DNA of 64,000 bases from Mactromeris polynyma (taxonomy: Eukaryota > Mollusca > Bivalvia > Venerida > Mactridae). The stretch lies in assembly GCA_032209605.1 (NCBI GenBank), contig JASFXZ010000010.1:6593385-6657384 (forward strand), read 5' to 3'. Positions within the stretch are counted from its first letter, which is position 1; each line of letters starts with the position of its first letter. Positions 54,801 to 63,562 of the stretch are shown here, piece by piece. A program made the translations under genes and the position numbers. The notes beneath the pieces were generated by a model. That model saw only the letters and a list, made by a program, of their open reading frames with translations, made no database searches and was not told the DNA's origin.

Positions 54801-57800
54801 TAATACAATTCCAATATATTTGCATGTTCTGTAATTATATGAAATCCTTTTCCAATACAAATAAACCCATAAAATTATGGATAACAAAATGTTCAGCCAG
54901 TGTAGACCAAGAAAGAGAAATGGCCTTTAATAAAGCATGTATCCATGACTACTATGTTCCAATATGAGCACAGACAGATTGTCAAACAGACATTTAAATT
55001 GCAATTAAATACTTTTGGAACATCAAAATCAGGAGTCTTGCTTACCGAAAGTCCCCCTCCATCAACAGCAGCAACTGTGATAACATATGATGGAGCAGTC
55101 TCAAAATCCAGTGTCTTTGCCAGTTGTATCTTTCCTGTGGTAGCATCAATGCTGAATATACTTGTTCCACTGTTGGTCACTGAAAGGTTTATTACAATAT
55201 TGTCAAAATACACAGTCAATAACAGTCTTCATAATAAACATTTTAGCACTTGCCTGAAGCAGTATGGCCCCCATTGTTCATTGCAATCCACTGGATTCTT
55301 ATACAGCAAGTTTATGAGTTTTCACAGGTCTAAAATTGATTTCATATGTCCCAGGCTTCAGACAAGAGGGTTATGGTTAAAGATCGCAATACACTTGAAA
55401 TATGACCAAAACCACCACCAGTCATTCCAAAAAATGAATATCAAATTATGTCAAACACAAATTTGTAAATATGCAAAGCATCAAATACACATACCAAATT
55501 AATCTTGTTCAGTCTTGATAAAGGCTCAGAATGCAATAATGTTGAACCAAAAACAAGTATGCAGATAATGCACAAAGACTGCTGAAGAGCATCAAGCATT
55601 AATATTTCCAAGGTCAGGAGAAAGCAACCTGTACCTATGTCTTCCTATCCAATGGTGTTTCTTGTGCACAAGTACTACTCTCTTTGTTCCAAACACTGGC
55701 ATACTTTCGGAGGTATGATGAATAAAGAATTTGTTTTTGCTATGCAACTAAATGGACAAGACAGAGAATATGGCATAGGTAACAAAATACTAGTTTTAGT
55801 CTGGTTCCGAAAAAAAGTACTATGACTGTAAATATACAATGGAGGAAGGGAGATAGGAGGAAAGTAGGAAGATATGAACAAATGAAAATATACCTGCTGT
55901 TATCTCATATCTTTGAATGTCATGGGGATCAGAATCATCGTCGGTTGCTGCATGTGTCACTAAAGATGTTCCAACCGTTGTGTCTTCTGAGAATGTAACA
56001 TCAGCATCCGTACCTCCAAAATTTGGTGTGAATTCATTTACGGGGTTAACAGTCACGCTTACAGGTATTTCTAGAGTAGATGTATCATCTGTCACCTCGA
56101 CAACAAGAGCAAAATATGGTGTTCCAGCATCATAATCCAGTGCTAAATTTAGAATATACAAATAATCAATGATGTGTAAACGTCAGTAAATGTTAGAAAT
56201 CAATGCAAACAAATTTACAGGCCACAGATTGTTTATCTTATACTTTGTTTCCACAAAAGAACAAAGAGTGATATTGTGATATTGTGATATTTCAAACCAA
56301 GTTATTCTTTACTTATTGATATAAAGGCCAAAGGAAGTTGCAATACATGATAATAATTTTTATTCAGCATGTATCCTCTACTAGTAGATTATTTTTTTAA
56401 TATAATTATATGGAACTGAATGAACATTTTTAAACCATCTGGCAACAAAGATAAAACATAGCAAGTTACTTATAGGATACAATGTCTGATATGTTGGTAC
56501 TGAATGACTCTTACTGTTTGCAAGAGTGATCTCCCCTGTGTTAAGATTCATACTGAACACTGATCCAGTGTTACCAGATGCTATTGTATACTTCAGTGTA
56601 TCTATGTCATCATCATCATCACAAGACATTGTTACAATCTACAAATAGACAATGGAATGAATGCGTGTAGGTAAACCAACAACGAGTTTATATTCTTGAT
56701 CTATCATTTTGTAGTAAAACAATTATTCAGCATACAACCACATGTAACAAATGTGATAATAAATTTCAATTTTGTCTATTCTATATCAACTTGTACAAAA
56801 AACAATTTTATTGCTTGATTATATTTCAAAGTCATTTTTTATCTTCATAAAATAAAAAGAGCCTCTAAAGTAAACAGTCTTGACCTTCATTCTTATCTAC
56901 ATAAGGCCTATAGCAAATAAAGTGTGACATTTTGTCAAAAAAATAATTGTCTTTAAATCATTTTTTTCTAGTTTCAATTTGCAGAAAAAAACATCAAATT
57001 TCATAAAAAAGTTAGGTTTTGGAAAACTTAGTGACCATTTTTGAGAAAAACAACATGGAATAGCCAAATTTGTAACGAAAATTAAAAAAGACATGATAAA
57101 CTTAAATTGAAAGTAGATGCAAAGTGAGAGCTAATTGATACAAATAAATTTATTTTAAGGTGCATACAATTGAAATGAACATTTTTATGTGTTTGACCTG
57201 TGCCATATTCACTTCTCGAAAAAAAAATCTGGAATAATTGACAATATAGATAGAAGAAAGTTGATAATGACAAATAGAACATTTATTTTAAGCAACTCTG
57301 AACAAATAGATTGAAAACTAACAGATTAACAAATAAAACAATGAAACATCTATGTATGTGTCAAGTTTCATTGTTCTAACATGAATCGTCTAAAGGATAA
57401 TAGCCTCGGAAATGAGCCAATATTTTTTACTTGAACGTTAGGGTTGGGACAGTATTATGTGCATGTAAATTTATGTGATTTTTAATGTGATTGGATTTCT
57501 TAAGAAAGTATGTACACTATTCTGAGAAGCTTAAATCATCATAATTACATGTAGCACAAAAGAATATATTACAATCTGACCCGATTATGATTTATCATTG
57601 CTATTTATCAAGAAAATATTAAATACATGTACTATAAGCTTATTAATTACAAAAGCCTAAAAACACCATGATGCACATTTTAGAGTATTTAACATATGTG
57701 TTGGGAACAATTCATCAATACAAAAACCAATGTATGTTTATGGTTATAGGAAAAAAACTGACAAATAATGTGAACTTTCAAAATGTTAGGGTTGGGACAT

Positions 57801-60800
57801 TTTTTAAGTAAAGGTAAAAAGTTGTTTGAACGAGGTATGGTTGGAAAATCACCCTGACTTTTCGTGATCCTGTCTTTCCATGAGTAACAAAGTAGACATA
57901 TTGTACATGAGTGGAAACTAAATTATTTTGACAATAATTCAAATCAGTTGATTTTTCAATGACAATTGTGTATACACATTTTAGACGATATTAATACATA
58001 ATAGGTGTTTCAGCTAACATGGACTCCAACTTCCAAGTTAAAAGACCAGCATTCTGTTATAAAATTGCAACTGGCAAAAGGTGAAAAGCCTTGCCAAATT
58101 TTCCAAAGACAGCATAAAAGGTTTGGGCATGACTGCATGTCACATTCTACAATTTACGACTGGGTTCCTCAGTTTCCTCCAGGTAGAACTAGCATTTGTG
58201 ACAGGCCTAGGTCTATAGGAGGCCCACTGAGGCAGTGACCCCATCAATGGCTGCAAATGTTGAGGCTTTTGTCATGCAAACGTCGGGTAACATTGCAGGA
58301 GGTAGCCAGTAGGTTTAGCATTGGAAAGGCATCAGCACGCAAAATTTTACATTAACACTTTGGTGTGAGCATGGTCAGTGCTTAGAACTAAGGTGGGTGC
58401 CGAGACAGTGTACAGAAGACCAAAAGGCATCAAGGGTGACTATAGCAAAAGACGATTTCAGTCTTTTTAAACATGAAGAGGATAAGTTCTTAAACTGCAT
58501 TATCAATGGGTATATTACGCCGAACCTGAAACAAAAGCTCAATCAAAGCAGTGGAAATACGCTGGTTCTCCCCCCCCCCCTAAAAAGTTAAACTGTCTCT
58601 CCTTCAACGGTCATGTTGGTTGCCTTCTGGGATGCACAGGGAATATTAAATCACTTGTTTCAAGTCAAACTGTCACTGCAAGGTACTATTCTGAAGTAAT
58701 TCTGAGAAAACTCTATGAAAAACTAAGAGAGTTGCATCCAAAGATAGCAAAGAAAATCTCCTTCTTCATGACGACACCCACTCCCATATCACTTGGTCTA
58801 CAGTTGTAAGTTATCAACTCATTGAAATGGCAATTGTTATCACACCCTCATATATAGCCCTGGCTATGCCTCCTTTGACTTTTATTTGTTTCCAGCACTG
58901 AAAAAAAATGCTTGCTGGAACCGAATATGAGTCTATGTCGGCTTTGATTTTGGTGGTCACACAGTACTCGAGACATAGGTCTACTTCATGGTTTTCAGAA
59001 GGAATACAAAAGCTTCCATGACGATGGCAAAATGCATAGACGTAGGTGGAGAATACTTTGAAAGAGAGTAAAAATAATTTTTGAAAAATAGTTCACACTA
59101 TGAGAAAGAGTAAAAGTCCAGGTATTTTCCGACCGACACTTGTAAGTGATTAGATACAATGTAAATTGCAAAATAATATCTCCGAGAGTCTGACCCCACA
59201 AGGGAAATTTTAAATATTGATAACCTTTAGCTTTAAGATGATCACTTTCATTGGTTTCACTTCCATTGTTTTCTTTCTTTAAAATTCTTTTTGATGGATA
59301 TCTCAGTTTGTCAAAATCATTTTTACTTTTAAGTTTTTCATTCTTTCTCTGAAATCATACTTTTACTTCAGCAACTGTCATAGCAGAAAAAAGTGTCCCA
59401 ACCCTAACATTACTGACTGTAGGCTTATAGTGACTTATTAAAGGCTGAATACTCATATAAATGGGATTCAAATGCATTGTTTGAACTAGTTCCAGCTATT
59501 TTTAACTAGATTTAGAGTAATTCCAGGAAAAACTTCCATTATTTTTGTAATGTCATGAGCTTGCTTTTCGGGTCCTGGAATGTTTAACTTGTATGATTCT
59601 AAAAATAGGCTGCCATGTACAGTAAACATTGATGTGAGTTTTAAATGAAAAAGCTTGTGTATGTTGTTGTGAATAATGTCTCTATAGCACTTTAACATTA
59701 ATCATATTAGAGTACACAAGTTAAAAATAGACCGTTAGGGTTGGGACAAAAAAGCGTTAGGGTTGGGACAAAATTAGGGATGCCATTATGGTGAGAAAAG
59801 TAAAATCACAGCCATATCTGAAATATTAGTGTAAACAATAAGTGTTAAGGAACATACTGAGACTAGCTAGGTGTACAAAACTCACTAAATCAACAGAATG
59901 CATGCAAAGGAACAAATTAACTGTTAAGCCGTTAGGGTTGGGACAAAAACAGGCTTTACCAGGACAATGCTGTGCAGTGACAGGCATACTTAATTTAAAA
60001 ACTGATATGTTAGTATTAAAGTACATTGTATTTGCTATTAAAACAACCTCTTTCTTTGTTGTATCTTAACTTATTTTGTTTAAGGATGTAACTATATGAG
60101 AAAGGTATAAATTAAGGTGTTTGGCTTCATTTGGGTACTTTTCAAAGTATGTTTTAAAAAAAATTGGGGACTAAACCTAAATATGTCAATTGTTTACATG
60201 TATTGGATTATTATCAGCGTATTGTATCAACATTGAAAAAGTGTACAACAGATAAAACAGAATAGTTTCTAAATAAAACATATCTAAAGCAAAATTGCAT
60301 GTCACACAAAAACAGCTATTTTTTTAGAAATTCTGCAACTTCAAATGTTTATATAATCACAGCCGATCAACCGATTTGTCTGAAAATTGAAATATGAACG
60401 GTTTCAGACTGCCTCATTATAAAATCAACTGTTAATTTATATATGTGCAAAGATTGTTCTTTTAATTTATGTACTACCTTGGCTTCACTTAAAACTACCC
60501 TTATTTGCTATAGGCCATAAAATGAAAAAGAACAAGTACAAGAAGCATCGACAATAAGAAATAAAAAATAAAAGCCTTATTTCCACCACTGTTAAAGAAA
60601 GCAAATGGGGATATTACACATGAAGCTAATCATGACTTAAACAATATGAAATAAATGTCTTACGCTATCACCAACAGTTCCTGGTTCATTGACAGTTAAG
60701 ACATAGCTATTAGTGGCACATGTAGGTACTTCATCACTTATATCATTTATGTCTACAGTCACTGTTACAGTGGCACTTATTGGAGTGCTCCCAGCATCTA

Positions 60801-63562
60801 CTGCTACTACTTCCAGCACATACTGCTGAGTGGTTTCAAAATCCAGACTCTGTGCTGATGTTATTGTTCCAGTTCCTGAGTCAATGGTAAACTTTCCTTG
60901 GCTGTTACCAGCTAGAACAGAATTGTATAAGTTATTAATATTGGGAAACATTGTTAACCATACCATCAATGTTAGTATTTGTATTTGAGCACCGCTGTAC
61001 GATTTCCAACCTATTCTATAAGTGACGTCAGTTCCAGAAAACGTCACATATGACGTCACCATTTACTGACAGTAACTACTATTTACCCCAAATGGCAATA
61101 TAAAAACGTAGTGATCATATGGAGTAAATATTGTTTCCTGCTTGATCATAGTGACATCACATGTTGCGTTTTCTTGAAATGAAGTCACTTACAGAAGAGG
61201 TTGTAAATCCCATAGCAGCGCTCATTTTAACATTGAAAGGACTTCTTAAATTTTGTAACCCAATGATATCAGCAAGTGTTATCAATAATAAAGTGGTTAC
61301 CGATATTTATTAATACATGTACTTATATATAGTATTGTTATGTTCTTTAGATTTAGAAACTAGACCATAGGACACGGACTTCCCTGCTATAGGTTTTTCA
61401 GTAGATTGTTTTATGTAAAAAAAGGGCCATTACTCCTTCAAATTGTCAATTGTGACCAATATCGAATTTGACCTGTATTTTATTATCTTATACATACGTG
61501 CCAAATATGAATTGAATCCATCCATCCTTTCAAGACTTATTGATCAGAAACCAATTTTTCCATCGACGGACAGACAGGGGTTATACTTTATGCCCCTTAA
61601 GTCATTTAACAGAACCATTGGTCAAAATCCTCATTTTCCTCATGTAATAATTGATACATTGTACAGTATTCACTCACCTGTTATAGCATGTGTCACTTCT
61701 CCATCACTACCTGTATCATCATCTGATGCTGATACTGTTGTCACTGATATACCTACACCAGAGTCTTCATCAATCTGTAAAAACAACAGTTATACATGTC
61801 AAATCCAACCAGTGCTCTATGGGGACGGTGGTGGGGCCTTTTAGATGAGAAAAATAGGAGAAGATTGGTTGGAAACAATTGACAAGATCCAGTATACATT
61901 TCTGTACCCAAACCTGGTGTTATTCTTCAGTGGTACAAACATGTAAATGACAGACCAGTACCAAGATGTATGTGTCCTTACTGGTCCAATGTTTCCAGTT
62001 CTCTACCTAAGCAATAGCAACACTGGTTTGAGTGGAGACTGTAGCACAAAAAAGCAGCATATATCTGCTTTCCAGAAAGGCCATTTTTGGATAAAATTTC
62101 CGCCCCAAATGGGCCTAAAGAAACATAAGTCACCGACAAAATTATGTCCTCAGACTGGATATAGATTTCAACAGAATTTTTATTAAGTTCTGTCACTATT
62201 ATAATGATCACAGAAACTGAACAAGTTCAAGTTAACAAATTTTTCTTCCATTTGTTATACACACACTTAATTATCAGTATTACATAATTTTTCTTTTCAT
62301 ATAAACAAATAAGTATATTTTTTGAGAAAGTAAATGTAAGCAAAAACAGTTGGACCTCATTTATGCGACAACCTTCTAGCCAAATATTCGGTATCATTGG
62401 GTATCAGGTCAAGGATATATCTTCTATGGCATACCAAATTGAAATGGGCTATTTAAAACCATGTATTATAGGAAATAAGATCTTGGACAAGATGAATTCG
62501 AATGAACAGGGTCCAACTGTACTTCCATCTGAGAATTTCTTTTGACTTTAGAATTTTTTTTACTTCAGATGGAGGTTACTTTTTTATAATTACAATTGCT
62601 GCAAATTAAGATCTATTTTTGCAAAGATATATCTATGAATGCTTGTGCATTAATCTTATCTAAACTGAAAAAAGATGATATTGGGAGACACAAATAAAGA
62701 CAAACCCATGGGTTTTTATAGAGATACAGTGGTCAAGGGGTAGAGCACATGACTCCTGATTGGAATGCCATGAATTTGACGTCATTATTGTGCAAGACTT
62801 GATATTAAATAAACTGTCTTCACAATACCTGAATTTGGTGCACGTATTGGCCAGAGAACCTGAAGACAGTTATCAAGAGTTATTAGTCAAAGTTGTAACA
62901 TTTTGTATCAAAATCAATGTCAATTAGTTAAGTTTAAATTAAAGTCAGGGGTCTTAAACATTAGCAGCTGACATAAAAATGTGATACATACATTAACTGT
63001 AACAGTAGTCGGTGAGAAGGTTGGATTATGCTCATTCTCCGTTGTTATGGCTACAATAACAGTAGTTGTACCAGTTAAAGCTGGTGAACCTCCATCTGAC
63101 ACTTCAATCACAAGATAGAAGTTTGGTGATGCTCCAGTGTCCAAGTCAACGATAGCTTAAATACAAGAAAGGAATGTACAGTTATCAGTACTTTCTCTGT
63201 ATAACACAACTAAGGAAATAAAATAATGTTGTTTATTATAGTGGATTGACATAGAATTAATTGGTACAACACATTTTAGAATGTAAATACACATTATCAA
63301 GGGAGACAACCATTACATATCTTGTAGGTCATACAACACTAGAATAATGTTCCCCTACATTTTTTTAGTTTAATGCATGGCGAAGGCACCAAAGTGGACA
63401 TTTTAATCATTTATGCACCTTTTAAATTCAGCTGATTAGGAGTAGTTCCATCTAGCTCAAAGTATGTAGCATAGGAGGTTGGTGAACTGGATGTGTCTAT
63501 AGAATATGTCAAGGTTGATGTCACATCATCATCTGTAGCAACCAAGGTCAACAAACTTGTGG
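20118..63562 (-). CDS. giant CDH23-like cadherin, C-terminal 5164 residues; 38 exons in window, 5'-partial
   Basis: A calcium-dependent adhesion receptor with about 46 extracellular cadherin repeats, one transmembrane helix and a short cytoplasmic tail. I joined 38 exons at GT-AG sites on the minus strand; they total 15497 nt and read without a stop until TAA at 20118-20120. Nearly every repeat shows the calcium motifs LDRE/LDYE, DxD and DxNDNxP. No EGF, laminin-G or other extracellular module is seen, which separates it from FAT and Dachsous and fits the CDH23 type. Human CDH23 has 27 repeats and FAT proteins 34, so this is larger even without its N-terminus. Signal peptide and first repeats lie to the right of the window. 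Exons are mostly symmetric (phase 1-1) from 27791 to 50358. The individual blocks are described separately. The family call is firm; orthology to CDH23 is inference. Confidence 0.93.
21240..21420. repeat. dispersed repeat in the 21173-21938 intron
   Basis: Decayed phrases such as CCTGTGACCTTCACCTTTAA and CACACAGACAGACAGTGGGA followed by ATGCCTCCCTTCAGGGG resemble a dispersed repeat that I associate with bivalve introns. There is no coding capacity. Confidence 0.35.
22455..22505 (-). repeat. truncated tRNA-like sequence (SINE head or tRNA pseudogene)
   Basis: On the minus strand, TGGTGTAGTGGTTAGCAT matches a tRNA A box and GGTTCGAATCC (22466-22476) a B box, but the two are only about 6 bp apart, so the whole anticodon arm is missing. 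It lies in a cadherin intron. Confidence 0.55.
23265..23560. repeat. dispersed repeat, copy 1 (intron 22013-24745)
   Basis: Contains AGGATATTTGTGTGTTTTGG, AAAGTTATTTCACCGAGCAA and CAGCAGACGG, and ends near TAAGTTATCAGATAATAATT. A second copy in the opposite orientation lies at about 46165-46375. No open frame of interest. Confidence 0.6.
24939..25314. mobile_element. inverted-end element directly upstream of the first cytoplasmic exon
   Basis: Starts with TTTTTAGCTCA (24939-24949) and ends with GGTGAGCTAAAAA (25302-25314), an inverted pair. Inside there are two diverged direct copies, beginning at about 24939 and 25097, that share TGCAGCAG, CAACTTTGAAAGAG and AGGATCATTC. I associate TTTAGCTCACCTG ends with a bivalve repeat family; that is from memory. 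No target duplication is evident. Confidence 0.6.
25824..26013 (-). CDS. cadherin: transmembrane exon
   Basis: A 190-nt exon. After VEKYIADEATEESVPWIQTT comes a hydrophobic segment of about 24 residues (AGIVLLSVLSALMFILVLTV and on to TIIVCY), followed by the basic stop-transfer stretch KVRGPGR. One membrane span with the N-terminus outside is the natural reading. The donor GTAAGTG after 25824 leaves two bases that combine with the next exon to form Arg. Confidence 0.92.
26349..26500 (-). CDS. cadherin: juxtamembrane extracellular exon
   Basis: A 152-nt exon (acceptor TTTTCAG, donor GTATTT). It encodes TCTVRIYVVKNDNETDDESE and continues to NVITG. The VRIYVV strand and the single Cys suggest it completes the membrane-adjacent domain begun in the previous exon; the two cysteines (CVLEP and TCTV) could pair. 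An acidic loop follows the strand. Confidence 0.88.
27791..28073 (-). CDS. cadherin: end of last EC repeat and start of membrane-adjacent domain
   Basis: A 283-nt exon (acceptor TTATTACAG, donor GTGAGT). Its first third finishes EC46 with the strand VGYVMYVAATDSGTPP but without LDRE. It ends with no DxNDN linker and passes into a stretch with conserved hydrophobic spacing (TTFLNLLTNVYQ) and a single Cys in RRWCVLEP. Position and length fit the membrane-adjacent SEA/ferredoxin-like domain known from CDH23 and PCDH15; that structural assignment is inference. The intron 26501-27790 (1290 bp) contains no recognised element. Confidence 0.88.
29035..30263 (-). CDS. cadherin block: EC42-EC46, canonical repeats near the membrane
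   Basis: A single 1229-nt exon. Linkers DENDNPP, DINDNNP, DFNDNEP and DANDNAP are all canonical, and LDRE (or IDRE) is intact in EC43-EC45, so these repeats should bind full calcium sets. The acceptor is TTTTAACAG before 30263 and the donor GTAAGT after 29035. The 5' codon is split with the previous exon (AG|C, Ser). The intron 28074-29034 (961 bp) and the intron 30264-30932 (669 bp) show no gene or clear repeat. Confidence 0.93.
30933..34212 (-). CDS. cadherin block: EC34-EC42, one short and one very long exon
   Basis: Exons 34090-34212 (123 nt) and 30933-33582 (2650 nt). The 123-nt exon is a fourth member of the cassette-opening series (DINDNTPIF and a VGTIIGTVNATD strand). The long exon holds eight linkers without an intron: DLNDVEP, DVNDETP, DENDNYP, PVNEGIP, DENDNYP, AVNEHSP, DANDETP and DINDNTP. 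EC35 and EC37 have the Cys pair (EPVC/VTCSDGD and YPTC/PVCDDID); after EC37 the Cys-pair repeats stop. It ends in LDREASP at a GTTAGT donor. Confidence 0.93.
34745..34881. mobile_element. small palindromic MITE-like element in the intron 34213-34950
   Basis: GGGCCTTATTC at the left and GAATAAGGCCC at the right open two arms of about 48 bp. Both contain CAAACATTTTAAGACTGAAA and ACTCAGYCTTAGACTT in inverted orientation, around a core of about 30 bp. The arms differ by a few substitutions and a short indel. Non-coding. Confidence 0.8.
34951..38314 (-). CDS. cadherin cassette IV: EC28-EC33
   Basis: Exons 38192-38314 (123 nt), 36412-37830 (1419 nt), 35736-35948 (213 nt) and 34951-35109 (159 nt), 638 codons, all phase 1-1. 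Linkers: DKNDETP, DVNDNTP, NFNDGTP, GYNEHTP and DVNDFSP. EC29 and EC33 carry the Cys pair. The intron 35110-35735 has no recognised feature; the intron 37831-38191 likewise. Same architecture as cassettes II and III. Confidence 0.92.
38959..41869 (-). CDS. cadherin cassette III: EC22-EC27
   Basis: Exons 41747-41869 (123 nt), 39818-41248 (1431 nt), 39382-39576 (195 nt) and 38959-39105 (147 nt), 632 codons, all phase 1-1. Linkers: DANDNAP, DVNDHDP, NTNDGIP, NFNEHTP and DTNDVTP. EC23 and EC27 have the conserved Cys pair. EC24 has two additional cysteines (VTCAISP and TTCDIY) not seen in the sister cassettes, which could form an extra disulfide. The string INDVTNLDYD in EC25 matches the same position of cassette II. 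Confidence 0.92.
42954..46029 (-). CDS. cadherin cassette II: EC16-EC21
   Basis: Exons 45907-46029 (123 nt), 44131-45534 (1404 nt), 43532-43738 (207 nt) and 42954-43106 (153 nt), 1887 nt or 629 codons, all phase 1-1. Linkers in order: DVNDVTP, DFNEHDP, DANDGIP, NYNDNTP and DVNDIVP. EC17 and EC21 carry the Cys pairs. EC19 contains the cassette-specific string IDDVTNLDYD, also found at the same place in cassette III. The 123-nt exon encodes the linker DVNDNTPIF and the A-B strands of EC16. Confidence 0.92.
45624..45738. repeat. inverted repeat with 35-bp arms in the intron 45535-45906
   Basis: The left arm TTAAAGTGAATGATAAAAAC followed by AGCTGAAAATTAAAG (45624-45658) pairs with 45704-45738 with two mismatches. 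A spacer of 45 bp separates the arms. Probably a small MITE relic. Confidence 0.75.
46165..46375. repeat. dispersed repeat, copy 2 (inverted relative to 23265-23560)
   Basis: Carries TCAGTGAAATAACTTTCAAT near the right end and TTACTGGATAATAATCACCC in the middle, the reverse complements of words in copy 1. It lies in the large intron 46030-47302, which otherwise holds no recognised gene. Confidence 0.55.
47303..50800 (-). CDS. cadherin block: EC9-EC15, divergent first copy of the six-repeat cassette
   Basis: Exons 50688-50800 (113 nt), 48652-50358 (1707 nt), 48022-48222 (201 nt) and 47303-47464 (162 nt). The long exon carries the end of EC9 through the start of EC14 without interruption, with linkers NNEANP, DVNDETP, DYNENSP, DDNDVTP and SYNEANP. 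EC11 has Cys pair TPIC/LTCSDDD and EC15 has TPEC/VACPDSD. The last two exons match the third and fourth exons of the cassettes downstream in size, phase and sequence, so this block is read as the oldest or most diverged copy; its first exon is 113 nt and enters in a different phase. Confidence 0.9.
51469..53451 (-). CDS. cadherin block: EC5 end to EC8
   Basis: Exons 52847-53451, 52277-52421 and 51469-51775. The first holds the end of EC5 (linker DVNDAGP), all of EC6 (linker DVNDNIP) and the start of EC7, which carries the Cys pair IPTC and FTCTDADG. EC6 has GTLNADTTSS where LDRE would be expected, so a calcium-binding glutamate is missing there. The 52277-52421 exon starts in phase 0 at LLAAIDYD and ends EC7 with the altered linker VNEHSP. 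The last exon contains EC8 with canonical LDRD and DINDNAP. Confidence 0.88.
53520..54260. repeat. three to four degenerate copies of a dispersed repeat in the intron 53452-54287
   Basis: The plus strand repeats the themes GAAGGAATYTGGWAGAG, GGTCAYCCAWGGAACAYTCC and GAAATTAGCCYGGTGGCTTA at spacings of about 170-190 bp. The wording resembles the family seen at 24939-25314 (AGGATCATTCCTGTGAAGTT). Stops are frequent in all frames. Confidence 0.5.
54288..63562 (-). CDS. cadherin block: EC1 (partial) to EC5, nine small exons
   Basis: Exons in transcript order: 63419-63562, 62992-63155, 61678-61774, 60664-60911, 56515-56638, 55894-56142, 55046-55179, 54541-54637 and 54288-54422. Unlike the C-terminal half, each repeat here is cut by two or three introns inside the domain. 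Linkers seen are TENEHNP, INDISDEVP, VNEFTP and DVNDVAP. Two of them depart from DxNDNxP. EC3 begins after PTC and has a second Cys in MSCDDDDD; EC5 has the same pair (PSC and FVCTDTD). The intron 56639-60663 is 4 kb and houses a dead mariner. The first exon starts with two bases of a split codon, so another exon must exist upstream of 63562. Confidence 0.88.
57437..59944. repeat. six scattered copies of GTTAGGGTTGGGAC
   Basis: The 14-mer occurs on the plus strand at 57437-57450, 57785-57798, 59734-59747, 59756-59769 and 59931-59944, and on the minus strand at 59395-59408. The flanks are mostly unrelated apart from an A- or T-rich run after GGGACA. All copies lie in one 4-kb cadherin intron. 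Confidence 0.9.
58005..59064 (+). pseudogene. mariner transposase relic inside a cadherin intron
   Basis: Reading across several frames, the plus strand shows mariner landmarks in order: VIKLQLAKGEKPCQIFQR near the N-terminus, then GRTSICDRPRS, TEDQKASRVTIAKDDF, KFLNCI, an AEPETKAQSKQW stretch, MLVAFWDAQG, LLHDDTHSH at the second catalytic region, and finally LAGTEYES, EGIQKL and DVGGEYFE. Frameshifts and stops are frequent and a poly-C tract (about 58570-58580) interrupts it, so it is dead. It lies antisense to the cadherin in the 56639-60663 intron. It is a different subfamily from the fragment at 13451-13981. Confidence 0.85.
61360..61600. repeat. dispersed repeat in the intron 60912-61677
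   Basis: Phrases GGGCCATTACTCCTTCAAAT, CGTGCCAAATATGAATTGAA and GACGGACAGACAGGGG are typical of a decayed dispersed repeat of this genome type. Not coding. Confidence 0.35.
62346..62520. mobile_element. 175-bp element with 11-bp inverted ends
   Basis: ACAGTTGGACC (62346-62356) and GGTCCAACTGT (62510-62520) bound a short non-coding stretch in the intron 61775-62991. A decayed tRNA-like sequence follows at about 62728-62785. Confidence 0.5.

Noticed and set aside
54945..55502. 185-codon plus-strand open frame
   Set aside because: It covers the antisense of cadherin exon 55046-55179 and adjoining intron; low complexity and no motif.
61443..61844. 133-codon plus-strand open frame
   Set aside because: Crosses a dispersed repeat and the antisense of cadherin exon 61678-61774.
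62728..62785. tRNA gene on the plus strand
   Set aside because: GTCAAGGGGTAGAGCACATG resembles a D arm, but no good B box or stems follow; at best a decayed SINE.
20118..63562. assignment as FAT or Dachsous
   Set aside because: No EGF-like or laminin-G domain between the EC repeats and the membrane, and the tail lacks recognisable FAT motifs; CDH23-like is the safer label.
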